Source of the DNA: Emcibacter sp.
GTDB lineage: Bacteria; Pseudomonadota; Alphaproteobacteria; Sphingomonadales; Emcibacteraceae
NCBI GenBank assembly: GCA_021647465.1
Contig: JAKIUQ010000011.1
Span: 42,970 to 106,969 of the forward strand
DNA: 64,000 nt
Direction: 5' to 3'
Part shown: piece after piece, positions 1 through 8,772 of the stretch
Position numbering within the stretch: position 1 is the first letter of the stretch
Layout: each line of letters opens with the position of its first letter
Program-made: the position numbers and the translations under genes
The notes under the pieces: generated by a model
Told to the model about the DNA's origin: nothing
The model's input: only the letters and a program-made list of their open reading frames with translations
Databases searched by the model: none

Positions 1-545
1 CCTTTGCCGCGCGATTGAAACAGGCGGTATCGGGTCTGAAAGTGGGGGGCTATGACGAGGATGGCGTAACCAATGGACCATTGATCAACGGTGCGGCCAT
101 GGCCAAGGTTGAGCGGCTGGTTCAGGAGGCGACCTCAAAGGGCGCGAAAATTCTGATCGGCGGCGCGGTGCATGAGAAGGGCGCGCAATATTATCAGCCG
201 ACAATCCTGACCGATGTGCGCCGGGATATGGCGATTTTCGAGGCGGAAATATTTGGTCCGGTGGCGCCGCTCTATCGTTTTGCCACAGAGGAGGAGGCTG
301 TGGAAATGGCCAATGATACCATTTATGGCCTTGCGGCCTATTTCTATAGCAGCAACCTTGGCCGTATATGGCGGGTATCGGAGGCTCTGGACTATGGCAT
401 GGTCGGGGTGAATGAGGGGATAATCTCCAACGAAGCGGCCCCGTTCGGCGGCGTCAAGCAGTCCGGCATTGGCCGCGAGGGCTCTAAATATGGGCTCGAT
501 GATTATCTTGAAATTAAATATATCTGCCTTGGCGGACTAACGTGA
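1..545 (+). CDS. gabD: Aldehyde dehydrogenase, probably succinate-semialdehyde dehydrogenase (3' part)
   Basis: The gene is cut by the window edge: the reading frame is open from base 3 and only about the last 180 residues are present, so the catalytic Cys and Glu lie outside. The visible part has the aldehyde dehydrogenase C-terminal signatures: EIFGPVAPLYRF, the ANDTIYGLAAYFYS stretch and the terminal PFGGVKQSGIGREGSKYGLD. The family oxidises aldehydes to acids with NAD(P)+. The GREGSKYGLDDYLEIKY ending is typical of the GabD group, which converts succinate semialdehyde to succinate. The call is strengthened by gabT starting 6 bases after the TGA stop, so the two are almost certainly co-transcribed. 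Another semialdehyde substrate, such as glutarate semialdehyde, cannot be excluded. Confidence 0.88.
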   Translation, partial: FAARLKQAVSGLKVGGYDEDGVTNGPLINGAAMAKVERLVQEATSKGAKILIGGAVHEKGAQYYQPTILTDVRRDMAIFEAEIFGPVAPLYRFATEEEAVEMANDTIYGLAAYFYSSNLGRIWRVSEALDYGMVGVNEGIISNEAAPFGGVKQSGIGREGSKYGLDDYLEIKYICLGGLT

Positions 546-551
546 GTTGAT

Positions 552-1838
552 ATGATGTTAAAGAATGCAGAGTTACAGGCCCGGCGGGAGCATGCGGTTC
601 CGGCCGGGGTGGCGACAATGCTACCCATTTTTGCGGCCAAGGCCAAAAATGCGGAAATTTGGGATGTGGAAGGCAAGCGTTATATTGACTTTGCCGGGGG
701 CATTGCCGTGGTCAATACAGGCCATAATCATCCTAAAATTACGGACGCTGTGAAGGCGCAGCTTGATAATTTCAGTCATACCTGTTTTCAGATTACGCCC
801 TATGCCAACTATATTGAACTGGCGGAAAAATTGAATGATCTTGTGCCGGGCGATAGTCCAAAACAGACTATTTTCCTGACCACGGGAGCGGAAGCGGTGG
901 AAAATGCCATCAAGATTGCCCGCGCCTATACCGGACAGCCCGGTATCATTGCCTTTTCCGGCGGCTTTCATGGCCGGACCATGATGGGTATGGCGCTGAC
1001 CGGCAAGGTGGTGCCCTATAAAGTGGGTTTCGGCCCATTTCCGTCCGACGTTTTTCATGCCCCGTTTCCTAATGAATATCTGGGCTATGGCGAGGGTCAG
1101 GCTCTGGCGGCGCTGGACGGTATCTTTGCCAGCGATATTGACCCGGCGCGGGTGGCGGCCATGATTATTGAGCCTGTGCAGGGGGAGGGCGGTTTTAATA
1201 TCGCATCGCCGCGCTTCCTTCAGGCTTTGCGGCAAAAATGTGATCAGCATGGTATTTTGCTGATTATGGACGAAATTCAAACTGGTTTCGCCAGAGCCGG
1301 CAGGATGTTTGCCACCGAATATGCCGGAATTGAACCGGACATGATAACTCTGGCCAAAAGTCTTGCCGGGGGCTTCCCCTTATCGGCGGTGACGGGTCGG
1401 AAGGATGTTATGCAATCGGCCAAACCGGGCGGCTTGGGCGGCACCTATGCGGGGTCACCGATTGCTATTGCGGCGGCGCTGGCGGTGCTGGACGTTATTG
1501 AACAGGAAAAACTTGTTGAGCGATCACATGTTCTGGGTGAAATGATTGTCGGGCATTTAAAGCAGCTGTCTGACCTGAACTGCATTGGTGAAGTCCGTCA
1601 ATTGGGGGCCATGGTGGCGTTGGAACTGATTAAGGATAATGATCCCATGCAGGCCGATGCAGATCTGGCCAAGGCGTTGGTTCAGGCGGCGGCCAAGGCC
1701 GGGCTTATCCTGTTGTCTTGCGGAACACGGGGAAATGTAATTCGCTTCCTTGCCCCGCTGACCATCAGTGATGACCTTCTTGCCGAGGGCATGGAGATTT
1801 TATCAAGCTGTCTGATACAGATATTGGACAACCGGTAG
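552..1838 (+). CDS. gabT: 4-aminobutyrate aminotransferase (class III)
   Basis: A 428-residue class III PLP-dependent aminotransferase that moves the amino group of an omega-amino acid (classically GABA) to 2-oxoglutarate, leaving the semialdehyde for the upstream dehydrogenase. Visible family features are the N-terminal YIDFAGGIAVVNTGHNHP segment, the TTGAEAVENAIKIAR helix, the FHGRT motif, the DEIQTGFARAG metal/PLP region and LAKSLAGGFPLSAV, whose Lys should form the Schiff base. Length is normal for GabT. Two ATG codons in tandem (552, 555) are both possible starts. It sits 6 bases behind gabD. Specificity for GABA over 5-aminovalerate, beta-alanine or 6-aminohexanoate is inferred, not shown. 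Confidence 0.9.
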   Translation: MMLKNAELQARREHAVPAGVATMLPIFAAKAKNAEIWDVEGKRYIDFAGGIAVVNTGHNHPKITDAVKAQLDNFSHTCFQITPYANYIELAEKLNDLVPGDSPKQTIFLTTGAEAVENAIKIARAYTGQPGIIAFSGGFHGRTMMGMALTGKVVPYKVGFGPFPSDVFHAPFPNEYLGYGEGQALAALDGIFASDIDPARVAAMIIEPVQGEGGFNIASPRFLQALRQKCDQHGILLIMDEIQTGFARAGRMFATEYAGIEPDMITLAKSLAGGFPLSAVTGRKDVMQSAKPGGLGGTYAGSPIAIAAALAVLDVIEQEKLVERSHVLGEMIVGHLKQLSDLNCIGEVRQLGAMVALELIKDNDPMQADADLAKALVQAAAKAGLILLSCGTRGNVIRFLAPLTISDDLLAEGMEILSSCLIQILDNR

Positions 1839-1888
1839 TTTTTAAAAAAATATTTTTTTATTCCCTAAACTGTTATAAATATATATAG

Positions 1889-1906
1889 AACTATAAAGTT
1901 ATAGTT
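1889..1906. promoter_or_regulatory. 18-bp palindrome, candidate TetR operator
   Basis: AACTATAAAGTTATAGTT is a perfect inverted repeat in the short AT-rich gap between gabT and the TetR gene, about 50 bases before the preferred TetR start. TetR proteins usually bind such palindromes at their own promoter. A related palindrome (2620-2633) lies before the receptor gene, which supports an operator role. Binding is inferred only. Confidence 0.5.
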
Positions 1907-1955
1907 TAGTATAAATTTAGAATAGGTGGCCAACAAGGCCGCGCAAGGGAATGAA

Positions 1956-2579
1956 ATGGCGAGTTTACGAGAAAAACAAAAAGCACAGCGGCGTAATCTG
2001 ATTGAGGTGGCGGCGGGTGAATTATTTGTCGAAAAAGGTTTTGATGATACCACGATAGAGGCCATAGCCGAGCGCGCTCTGGTGTCTCCGGCAACGGTCT
2101 ATAATTATTATGGATCCAAGGGCGAATTGTTGCTGGCCCTTGTGGCGCGGGGTGAAGTGGGTATCAAGGAAAAGCTGGATGGCTTTCTTGCCTTGGCGGG
2201 TACGGTAAAACCAACCGATCTGTTAACAGATGTGATCATGTCTAATGTGGATGATACTTTGTCTGCATTGTCACGGGAATTATGGGGGCATGTGGTGGCT
2301 TTTATCGCTACAACACCGGACCCGACCGTGGCTCCGAAATATCTTGATACAATTGTGGACGGTCTAGCCAAGGCCATTGAGAAAGTGTTGGCACATTTCG
2401 TAAAAGAGGGTATTTTTAAGTCTGATACGGATTGCCATTATGTGGCTTATTTGTTCACACGCATCGAACGTATACATTTCCTGACTTATATTTATCTTGA
2501 CGATTTTACCCGTGATGAATTGCGGGCTGTCATAAAAAAGGATGTGGCCTTTATATTGGACGGGATAAGGGTGCAATAA
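1956..2579 (+). CDS. TetR/AcrR family transcriptional regulator
   Basis: A one-component repressor of about 207 residues. The N-terminal helix-turn-helix is clear: RNLIEVAAGELFVEKGFDDTT, then IAERALVSPATVYNYYGSKGELL, the usual TetR DNA-binding block. The C-terminal ligand domain is unrecognised, as is normal. I prefer the ATG at 1956 because AAGGGA lies about 6 bases upstream; an in-frame GTG at 1926 would add ten residues. It follows gabT and precedes a TonB-dependent receptor, with related palindromes in both flanking gaps, so it probably controls itself and the receptor operon in response to an imported compound or its breakdown product. Confidence 0.88.
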   Translation: MASLREKQKAQRRNLIEVAAGELFVEKGFDDTTIEAIAERALVSPATVYNYYGSKGELLLALVARGEVGIKEKLDGFLALAGTVKPTDLLTDVIMSNVDDTLSALSRELWGHVVAFIATTPDPTVAPKYLDTIVDGLAKAIEKVLAHFVKEGIFKSDTDCHYVAYLFTRIERIHFLTYIYLDDFTRDELRAVIKKDVAFILDGIRVQ

Positions 2580-2619
2580 TATTTTAGACGCAAAGTAAAA
2601 TTATAGTATGAGCAAAAGA

Positions 2620-2633
2620 TATAGTTGACTATA
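2620..2633. promoter_or_regulatory. Second candidate TetR operator before the receptor gene
   Basis: TATAGTTGACTATA has two 6-base arms around a 2-base centre and shares the TATAGT/ACTATA core with the palindrome at 1889-1906. It lies about 55 bases before the receptor start, where it could cover a promoter. A further half-site-like TATAGT occurs at 2602-2607. The AT-rich surroundings make chance matches possible. Confidence 0.45.
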
Positions 2634-2688
2634 AAATAAAAGTATGACATATTTTTAAGGTAGCTTAAAATATATGGAGGAAACAAAT

Positions 2689-5070
2689 ATGTCAGCTATC
2701 GGAAAAAAAACTTTTTACACCCTGCTTTCGACAACCGCCCTTTCAATGATCAGCCCCGCCCTTGCTGCAGAAGATGATGCGGCCAAGGACGACGCCATTG
2801 TCATAGATGAAATTATGGTAACAGCAACCCGTCGTTCTACAACTATACAGGATGTCCCCTATAATATTTCAGCCGTATCCGGGCTTCAGATTGAAAATTC
2901 CAAGATGCTGGATGCGGCGGAATTATTGCGCTCCATTCCGGGTGTGGCCGTTACGGATCGGGGACCACGTAATGCTGGCGTGATCAATAATATCCGTATT
3001 CGTGGTTTGAATGTGGATAGCTCTCTGAACGGTGATGTGGCGGTATTGTCCGCCCCGACTGTAGCGACCTATATCAATGAAACACCGCTTTTTGCCAATG
3101 TGATGCTGAAAGATCTGGAACGGGTTGAGGTTCTGCGCGGACCGCAGGGAACACTCTACGGTTCCGGCGCATTGGGTGGTGCGGTGCGTTATATTGCCGC
3201 CAAACCAAAACTGGATGAATTCAGCGTTTGGGTACAGGGGTCCGCCAGCAATACGGATGGTTCTGACGGCGTCAGCTTTCTGGGGGATATTACAGTCAAC
3301 ATTCCCATTTCTGAAAATATTGCCTTTCGGGCGGTGGGTAGCCGGGCTGATTATGCAGGCCTGACCGATTATGTTTCTCTTTACACGCTGGATAACACCG
3401 GAACGCCGGTGGCCCCCAACGGGATATTGTCGCCGGATGCCGCATTTGAAACCAAAAAAGATGCCGATACCTATAAGTCATGGTTCTTCCGGGGTACTTT
3501 GCTGGCCAATCTTGGTGAGGATGCGGACGCGACCATAACCTATACCCGCCAGTCTGATCGCACCGGTGGCCGCCGGGCTTCTGCCGAGGGTTTTCAGGAT
3601 GGTTTTGGCAATATATATGGAAAATATGAGGCCGGGTCCATTCAGCTTGAGCCATCTCAGGCCGATGTGGAAATGGTGGCTTTGGAAGTTAATGTGGATA
3701 TGGGCTTCGCGACCCTGACGTCTTCAACATCCTATTATGACCATCAGGGCAGCAGCACCAGTGAGAATACCGGTTTTTATGCGCAGGTGGGCTGGCTTTC
3801 AGCCTTCTATTACAATTACGCCCGGCCAATGGCGGTGGCGAACCGGGGCTATCAGGACAAAGGCTTCGTACAGGAAGTCCGCCTTGCCTCTGACAATGAG
3901 GGGCCGTTTAATTATGTGGCCGGTGTTTATTATCAGGATCAGGACAAGCGGTCCACCCAACAGAGCTTTTTGCGCGGATTTAAAGAATATGTGAATGCTT
4001 TGTTTGGTTTTTCCTCCTTCCTTAATCCATCAAATCAGGATTTTGATTATAATGCACTGACCAATGCCAAGGAATTAGCCTTTTTTGGCGAAATTACCTA
4101 TGACCTGAGCGATGATGTGCATTTCACAGGTGGTATCCGGCAGTTTAATTCTGACGTGACATCAGATGTTCGTATGGAGCTGCCTCTGTTCATTGGTTTT
4201 GCTGCGCCGGTTAGCAGTACCGACAAACAGGATGAATCCGGCACCTTGTTTAAGGGGAATATCTCCTGGGATTTCTCGGAAGATGATAAGGTTTATGCCA
4301 CATTCTCCCAAGGCTATCGGCGGGGCGGCACCAATGCGGTGCCTTTAAGTGGTAATTTTGCCGAAGATCCCGGCTGGCTTACCTATGGCTCTGACCGGGT
4401 GGACAGCTATGAAATCGGCATCAAAGGCAGTCATGAGAATATACGCTATGTGGCCAGTTTCTTCTATATGGACTGGAAGGATGCCCAGTTAAATACCTCA
4501 ACCACAAACTTTGGCTTTTTCGCCGTACAAAATGGCGGTCAGGCCAGAACAAAGGGTTTTGAGCTGGAACTGGATGGTCAACTTAGTGAAAAATTGCATT
4601 ATAACTTTGGCTATGCTTACGTTGATGCCAAGTTAGGTGCGGATCTGTTAGCTCCAACCGCTGCGGCCACATTGATTGCACCAAAAGGCAGTGTCCTGCC
4701 CGGTGTGCCGGAACATATGCTCAATCTTAATCTGGATTATACCACGCAGTTAACGGCGGATATGGATTTAATTTTTCGGGTGAATGGATATTACCAATCC
4801 TCTACCGAGAATTCGATCAATGCCTCATCCGGTTTCTTTGGTCAGACCATTGACGGATTCAGCATATGGAACACTTCGGCAACCGTGATGTTTGACACGC
4901 TTAATGTGACCTTATGGATTAAAAACCTGTTTAATTCAGACGGGATTACGGGTGTTTACAAGGAAGCCTATATGGGTACGCGGCCCTCGGTCAATTATTT
5001 CGGCAGTGGGGCAAAAAATGTTATCGCTCTGCCCAGAACCGTTGGAATTTCTGCATCCTATAGTTTCTAG
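2689..5070 (+). CDS. TonB-dependent outer-membrane receptor
   Basis: An outer-membrane beta-barrel transporter that uses TonB and the proton motive force to import a bound ligand. From the preferred ATG at 2689 (GGAGG about 9 bases upstream) it has a signal peptide ending near SPALAAED, a TonB-box-like segment (DEIMVTATRR) and a plug domain with RVEVLRGPQGTLYGSGALGG. A long barrel follows, ending in the typical C-terminal motif with a final Phe (GISASYSF). Its 793 residues are normal. The ATG at 2674 would merely prefix five residues and overlaps the ribosome-binding site. The ligand is unknown. Neighbouring TetR, MFS, amidase and aminotransferase genes suggest a nitrogenous organic substrate rather than iron. 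Confidence 0.92.
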   Translation: MSAIGKKTFYTLLSTTALSMISPALAAEDDAAKDDAIVIDEIMVTATRRSTTIQDVPYNISAVSGLQIENSKMLDAAELLRSIPGVAVTDRGPRNAGVINNIRIRGLNVDSSLNGDVAVLSAPTVATYINETPLFANVMLKDLERVEVLRGPQGTLYGSGALGGAVRYIAAKPKLDEFSVWVQGSASNTDGSDGVSFLGDITVNIPISENIAFRAVGSRADYAGLTDYVSLYTLDNTGTPVAPNGILSPDAAFETKKDADTYKSWFFRGTLLANLGEDADATITYTRQSDRTGGRRASAEGFQDGFGNIYGKYEAGSIQLEPSQADVEMVALEVNVDMGFATLTSSTSYYDHQGSSTSENTGFYAQVGWLSAFYYNYARPMAVANRGYQDKGFVQEVRLASDNEGPFNYVAGVYYQDQDKRSTQQSFLRGFKEYVNALFGFSSFLNPSNQDFDYNALTNAKELAFFGEITYDLSDDVHFTGGIRQFNSDVTSDVRMELPLFIGFAAPVSSTDKQDESGTLFKGNISWDFSEDDKVYATFSQGYRRGGTNAVPLSGNFAEDPGWLTYGSDRVDSYEIGIKGSHENIRYVASFFYMDWKDAQLNTSTTNFGFFAVQNGGQARTKGFELELDGQLSEKLHYNFGYAYVDAKLGADLLAPTAAATLIAPKGSVLPGVPEHMLNLNLDYTTQLTADMDLIFRVNGYYQSSTENSINASSGFFGQTIDGFSIWNTSATVMFDTLNVTLWIKNLFNSDGITGVYKEAYMGTRPSVNYFGSGAKNVIALPRTVGISASYSF

Positions 5071-5083
5071 GAAAGTGAGACAG

Positions 5084-5114
5084 GGGCCGGGGATTTGATT
5101 CCCGGCCCTTTTTT
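5084..5114 (+). terminator. Rho-independent terminator after the receptor gene
   Basis: GGGCCGGG (5084-5091) pairs perfectly with CCCGGCCC (5101-5108) around a 9-base loop and is followed by six T. It begins 13 bases after the receptor stop, so it separates that gene from the sulfotransferase gene or attenuates read-through into it. Confidence 0.88.
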
Positions 5115-5161
5115 GTCGCATACTGCCTCTGTTGCCCAAAAGGATTAAAAAGCTTGCCCCC

Positions 5162-6733
5162 ATGAACAGCCTGATCAACGAGATAAACAGCCTGATACAA
5201 CGCCGCCAGCTTGGCGAGGCGGCGGGCCTGTGTGATCAATTTATTGCGGCTTACCCGAAAAATGCCACCGGCTGGTTTCGGCTCGGGCAGATCCGTCAGA
5301 TAAATTGCGACTTCGACGGCATGCTGGAATGCGCCCGTCGGGTGATTGCCATAATGCCGGACGCACCGGCGGGTTATCTGCAGGAAATAGACGCCCTTAT
5401 CCACGGGGGCCGGGCGGATGAGGCCGTGCTTAAAATAGCCGCACAGGAAAAAAGATCAAAAGACGATGTGCAGACGTTAAATCAACTGGCAGATTTCTAT
5501 ACCCACGCGGGACAGTTTGAGGCCGCCGGGCGATGTTATCAGCGCACCCGGGAATTATGGCCTACGGAACCCAAACTACTATATAACTGCGCCGCATCCG
5601 CCATTGCCCTTGGCAAGCTGGATGAGGCAGAGGATTTATTTAATCAGGTTCTGGACATGGACCCCCATGATTATGATGCTTATTACAACCGGGCCACCCT
5701 GCGCAAGCAGACGGCGGAGAATAACCATATTGAAGAATTGCTGTCCTGTATCAAGGACGGGATCAGAAATCCTGCGGGCGAGGTTCAGGTCTATTATGCG
5801 CTGGCCAAGGTATATGAAGATATTGGCGAGCATAAAAAATCCTTTGCCAGCCTGACCAAAGGCGCGGACCGGCGTAACAGTATGCTTCAATATGATGTGG
5901 CCGAGGATGTGGATGCCATGGCCGCCATAAAGGAAGTCATGTCAGATAACTTCTTTGAGGACGGCGTCATTGTGGATGACGACCCGGGCCCGATTTTCAT
6001 CATGGGCTTGCCCCGAAGCGGCACCACTTTGGTGGACAGGATCGTATCCTCCCATAGTGCGGTGGACAGTCTGGGTGAAATCAATGATTTTGCCCTGTCT
6101 CTGATGGGCGAAATCGGCCCCTCAAAAGGTAAATTGGATTTGATTGCCAAATCAGCCCATATGGATTTTGAGAAATTAGGCGCGAAATATTTAAGCAGCA
6201 TCCAGGCCCGAAATGGCAATGCCGCTTATCTGATTGACAAGACCCCGGCCAATTTCCTCTATATTGGCCTGATCGCCAAGGCACTTCCCAATGCCAAAAT
6301 ACTGCATATGCGCCGTAATCCAATGGATAGCTGCTATGCTATGTATAAGACTTTGTTTCGTATGGGTTATCCTTTCTCCTACAGCCTTGACAATTTGGCA
6401 CGTTATTATGAGGCATATGATGCTTTGATGCGTCATTGGCAGGCTATGTTGCCGGGCCGTGTCTATGATATTGATTATGAAAATCTGGTACAAAACCCGG
6501 AACAGGTCAGCCGTAATATTGTGACCCATTGCGGGTTTGACTGGCAGGCTGAATGCCTTGACTTTCACCTCAACAAAAGCCCCACCGCAACGGCCAGTGC
6601 CGCTCAGGTGCGCCGACCCATTAATCGGGACTCCGTGGAAAAATGGCGGGCCTATACCAACGAATTACAGCCCCTGAAACAGGCCCTTGAGGCGGCGGGC
6701 TTTAAAATAAAGAAAGCTTCGGCAGAATTATGA
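5162..6733 (+). CDS. TPR-repeat protein with C-terminal sulfotransferase domain
   Basis: About 523 residues. The N-terminal half is helical repeats of TPR type (for example the segments around GQFEAAGRCYQRTRELWP and GKLDEAEDLFNQVLDMDP). The C-terminal half is a PAPS-dependent sulfotransferase fold beginning at GPIFIMGLPRSGTTLVDRI, where LPRSGTT is the 5'-phosphosulfate loop. DKTPANFLYIGLIAKALPNAK and MRRNPMDSCYAMYK match the rest of the domain. Such TPR-sulfotransferases often neighbour TonB-dependent receptors in Alphaproteobacteria; their substrate is not established. Start is uncertain: ATG 5162 is chosen, TTG 5132 would add ten residues, and neither has a clear ribosome-binding site. Its end overlaps the MFS start by four bases. 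Confidence 0.85.
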   Translation: MNSLINEINSLIQRRQLGEAAGLCDQFIAAYPKNATGWFRLGQIRQINCDFDGMLECARRVIAIMPDAPAGYLQEIDALIHGGRADEAVLKIAAQEKRSKDDVQTLNQLADFYTHAGQFEAAGRCYQRTRELWPTEPKLLYNCAASAIALGKLDEAEDLFNQVLDMDPHDYDAYYNRATLRKQTAENNHIEELLSCIKDGIRNPAGEVQVYYALAKVYEDIGEHKKSFASLTKGADRRNSMLQYDVAEDVDAMAAIKEVMSDNFFEDGVIVDDDPGPIFIMGLPRSGTTLVDRIVSSHSAVDSLGEINDFALSLMGEIGPSKGKLDLIAKSAHMDFEKLGAKYLSSIQARNGNAAYLIDKTPANFLYIGLIAKALPNAKILHMRRNPMDSCYAMYKTLFRMGYPFSYSLDNLARYYEAYDALMRHWQAMLPGRVYDIDYENLVQNPEQVSRNIVTHCGFDWQAECLDFHLNKSPTATASAAQVRRPINRDSVEKWRAYTNELQPLKQALEAAGFKIKKASAEL

Positions 6734-7917
6734 TGAGCAAGGTAAAACATGTGGCCCCCAATGGTCTGGTGGCGAATATTCTCCTGTCTCTGCTGACCAC
6801 GGCGGGGTTGTATTTTATCCTGATTACCTCGGCCATGGTGACGGGATTGATCGAAGCCCTCTCACTCAGCAAGGCAACCGCTGGATATATTGCCGCTGCT
6901 AATGGATATGGGACATCGATTGGGGCCTTTCTGGTGATTTTTGCCATCAAGCGTATTTCGTGGCGTCCGGCTTCAGCCCTATTGCTGGTTATGCTTATGG
7001 GATGGGATGTTTTGTCCATATTTATGACCAGCGGGGACAGTCTGATGGTTGTCCGTTTCCTGCATGGTTTGACTGGCGGAACCTTGATCGGGATTGGTTT
7101 TTCGGTGATTTCTCGCACAGCGGTGCCGGACCGGACCTTTGCCATGCTGTTATTTGTGCAATATGGGCTGGGAGGTGTCGGCCTGATGTTTTTGCCAAAG
7201 CTGGTGCCTTTATATGGCATGCCCATTATATTCATGACCCTTGTCGGGTTCAGCCTTGTGACCTTGATGTCATTGCCTTTTCTGCCCGCTTATCCGCCAA
7301 AGGAAAAACCCGCTGTTCAAGAGAATAGCTCTGGTAAAGCCAAAATTTTGTTGGTGCCGCTGGGGGCGGCTCTCTTTTCTGTCTTTTTCTTTCAGGCAGG
7401 TAATATGGGGCTAGCCGCCTATATTATTGAGCTTGGCAAAGGGGAAGGCCTGACCACGAATTCTATCAGTACCACTTTGGGTATCGCCAACTGGATTGCC
7501 ATGTCGGGGGCCGCGCTGGTCTATGTGGTTGGCCTTAAATATGGTCGGCTGTGGCCAGTAACGGCTGGGCTTTTGGTGACAATTCTTGGTATGGCAGCTT
7601 TTCACTATTCTGAAAGTGAGGCCGTATTCTTTTGGGCCAATGTGGTGACGGGAATCACTTGGGCCTTCATCATTCCTTATCTTTTGGGTCTATGCTCCGA
7701 GTTTGATATTCAGGGGCAGCTCACGGCACTGGCGGGGTTCTTTTCGAAAATGGGCCTTGCGTCTGGGCCATTGGTGGCCGCATGGGTTGTTGGTGCAGGG
7801 GATTACGGTTTGATTATTAATCTGTCCATCATCGCCATGGTAATTTGCCTGTTGGCGGTTTTGGGGCCGGTCCTGATGTTGGACCGCAAAAACAACAATA
7901 AGAAAGGGATCGTGTAA
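6730..7917 (+). CDS. Major facilitator superfamily transporter
   Basis: A 395-residue polytopic inner-membrane protein with about twelve hydrophobic segments in two halves, separated by a charged loop near residues 195-215 (YPPKEKPAVQENSSGKAK). This is the MFS layout. No signature sequence identifies the substrate. It overlaps the sulfotransferase gene by 4 bases and the amidase gene by 1 base, so all three are translated from one message. The obvious inference is that it carries across the inner membrane what the receptor brings into the periplasm, or exports a product. Two ATG codons (6730, 6733) are possible starts. Confidence 0.85.
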   Translation: MMSKVKHVAPNGLVANILLSLLTTAGLYFILITSAMVTGLIEALSLSKATAGYIAAANGYGTSIGAFLVIFAIKRISWRPASALLLVMLMGWDVLSIFMTSGDSLMVVRFLHGLTGGTLIGIGFSVISRTAVPDRTFAMLLFVQYGLGGVGLMFLPKLVPLYGMPIIFMTLVGFSLVTLMSLPFLPAYPPKEKPAVQENSSGKAKILLVPLGAALFSVFFFQAGNMGLAAYIIELGKGEGLTTNSISTTLGIANWIAMSGAALVYVVGLKYGRLWPVTAGLLVTILGMAAFHYSESEAVFFWANVVTGITWAFIIPYLLGLCSEFDIQGQLTALAGFFSKMGLASGPLVAAWVVGAGDYGLIINLSIIAMVICLLAVLGPVLMLDRKNNNKKGIV

Positions 7918-8765
7918 TGACATATTTTACAGTGGCCGGTTTGCAATTGGTGCTGAGCGGGGATAATAATCTTGAGGTGATCCGGCGGGAGGTCAGCGGC
8001 CTGAAGCGGCGTATGCCGGCGGTTCAGATGGTTATGCTGGGGGAATTGAGCCTGTTTGGGCCAAGCCTCAAGCATGCAGCGGCCTTGGGCGGTGAAGTGG
8101 AACAGGCGCTCTGTGATATTGCCCGGGAAAATGAGATGTGGTTGATCCCCGGATCGTTTTTTGAGCAGGACGGGGGCAAGATATATAATATGACACCCGT
8201 CATTAATCCGGCGGGTGAAATAGTTCGGCGTTACCGGAAAATGTTTCCCTTTTGCCCCTATGAAGAGGGGATTACGCCGGGCACTGAATTTGTTACCTTT
8301 GATGTGCCGGATGTGGGCCGTTTCGGGGTGCTCATATGCTATGACATGTGGTTTCCGGAAACGACCCGTAGTCTGGTGAGTGAGGGGGCGGAATTTATCC
8401 TGCACCCCACCATGACCAATACCGTTGACCGGGATGCTGAACTTGCCATCGCCCGCGCCAATGCGGCCATGAATCAATGTTATTTTATGGATATTAATGT
8501 GGCCGGGGATTACGGCGTGGGCCGGTCCATTGTTTGCGGGCCGGGCGGAGAGGTTATCCATGAAGCGGGCTGCGGACGGGAGGTTATCCTCATTGACGTG
8601 GATCTGGATCATGTGCGGCAGGTGCGTGAGCGTGGCTGGCACGGCACGGGCCAGACCCTGAAAAGCTTTCGGGACAGCGATATAAGCTATCCCATATATC
8701 AGGGCGGGGGTAATAAAACAGATTATTTAAACAGCTTGGGGCCATTAAAAAAGCCCGGCAGGTGA
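7917..8765 (+). CDS. Carbon-nitrogen hydrolase (nitrilase superfamily)
   Basis: A 282-residue cytoplasmic hydrolase of the nitrilase/amidase superfamily, which attacks C-N bonds of amides, carbamoyl compounds or nitriles. The Glu-Lys-Cys triad is visible: Glu43 in MLGELSLFGP, Lys108 in RRYRKMFPF and Cys141 in VLICYDMWFPE. The CYDMWFPET context and overall length favour an aliphatic or omega-amidase over a true nitrilase. Its ATG overlaps the MFS stop codon (TAATG). A product with a free omega-amino group would be a substrate for the upstream aminotransferase and dehydrogenase; this pathway link is inference. Confidence 0.87.
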   Translation: MTYFTVAGLQLVLSGDNNLEVIRREVSGLKRRMPAVQMVMLGELSLFGPSLKHAAALGGEVEQALCDIARENEMWLIPGSFFEQDGGKIYNMTPVINPAGEIVRRYRKMFPFCPYEEGITPGTEFVTFDVPDVGRFGVLICYDMWFPETTRSLVSEGAEFILHPTMTNTVDRDAELAIARANAAMNQCYFMDINVAGDYGVGRSIVCGPGGEVIHEAGCGREVILIDVDLDHVRQVRERGWHGTGQTLKSFRDSDISYPIYQGGGNKTDYLNSLGPLKKPGR

Positions 8766-8772
8766 GGCATCC

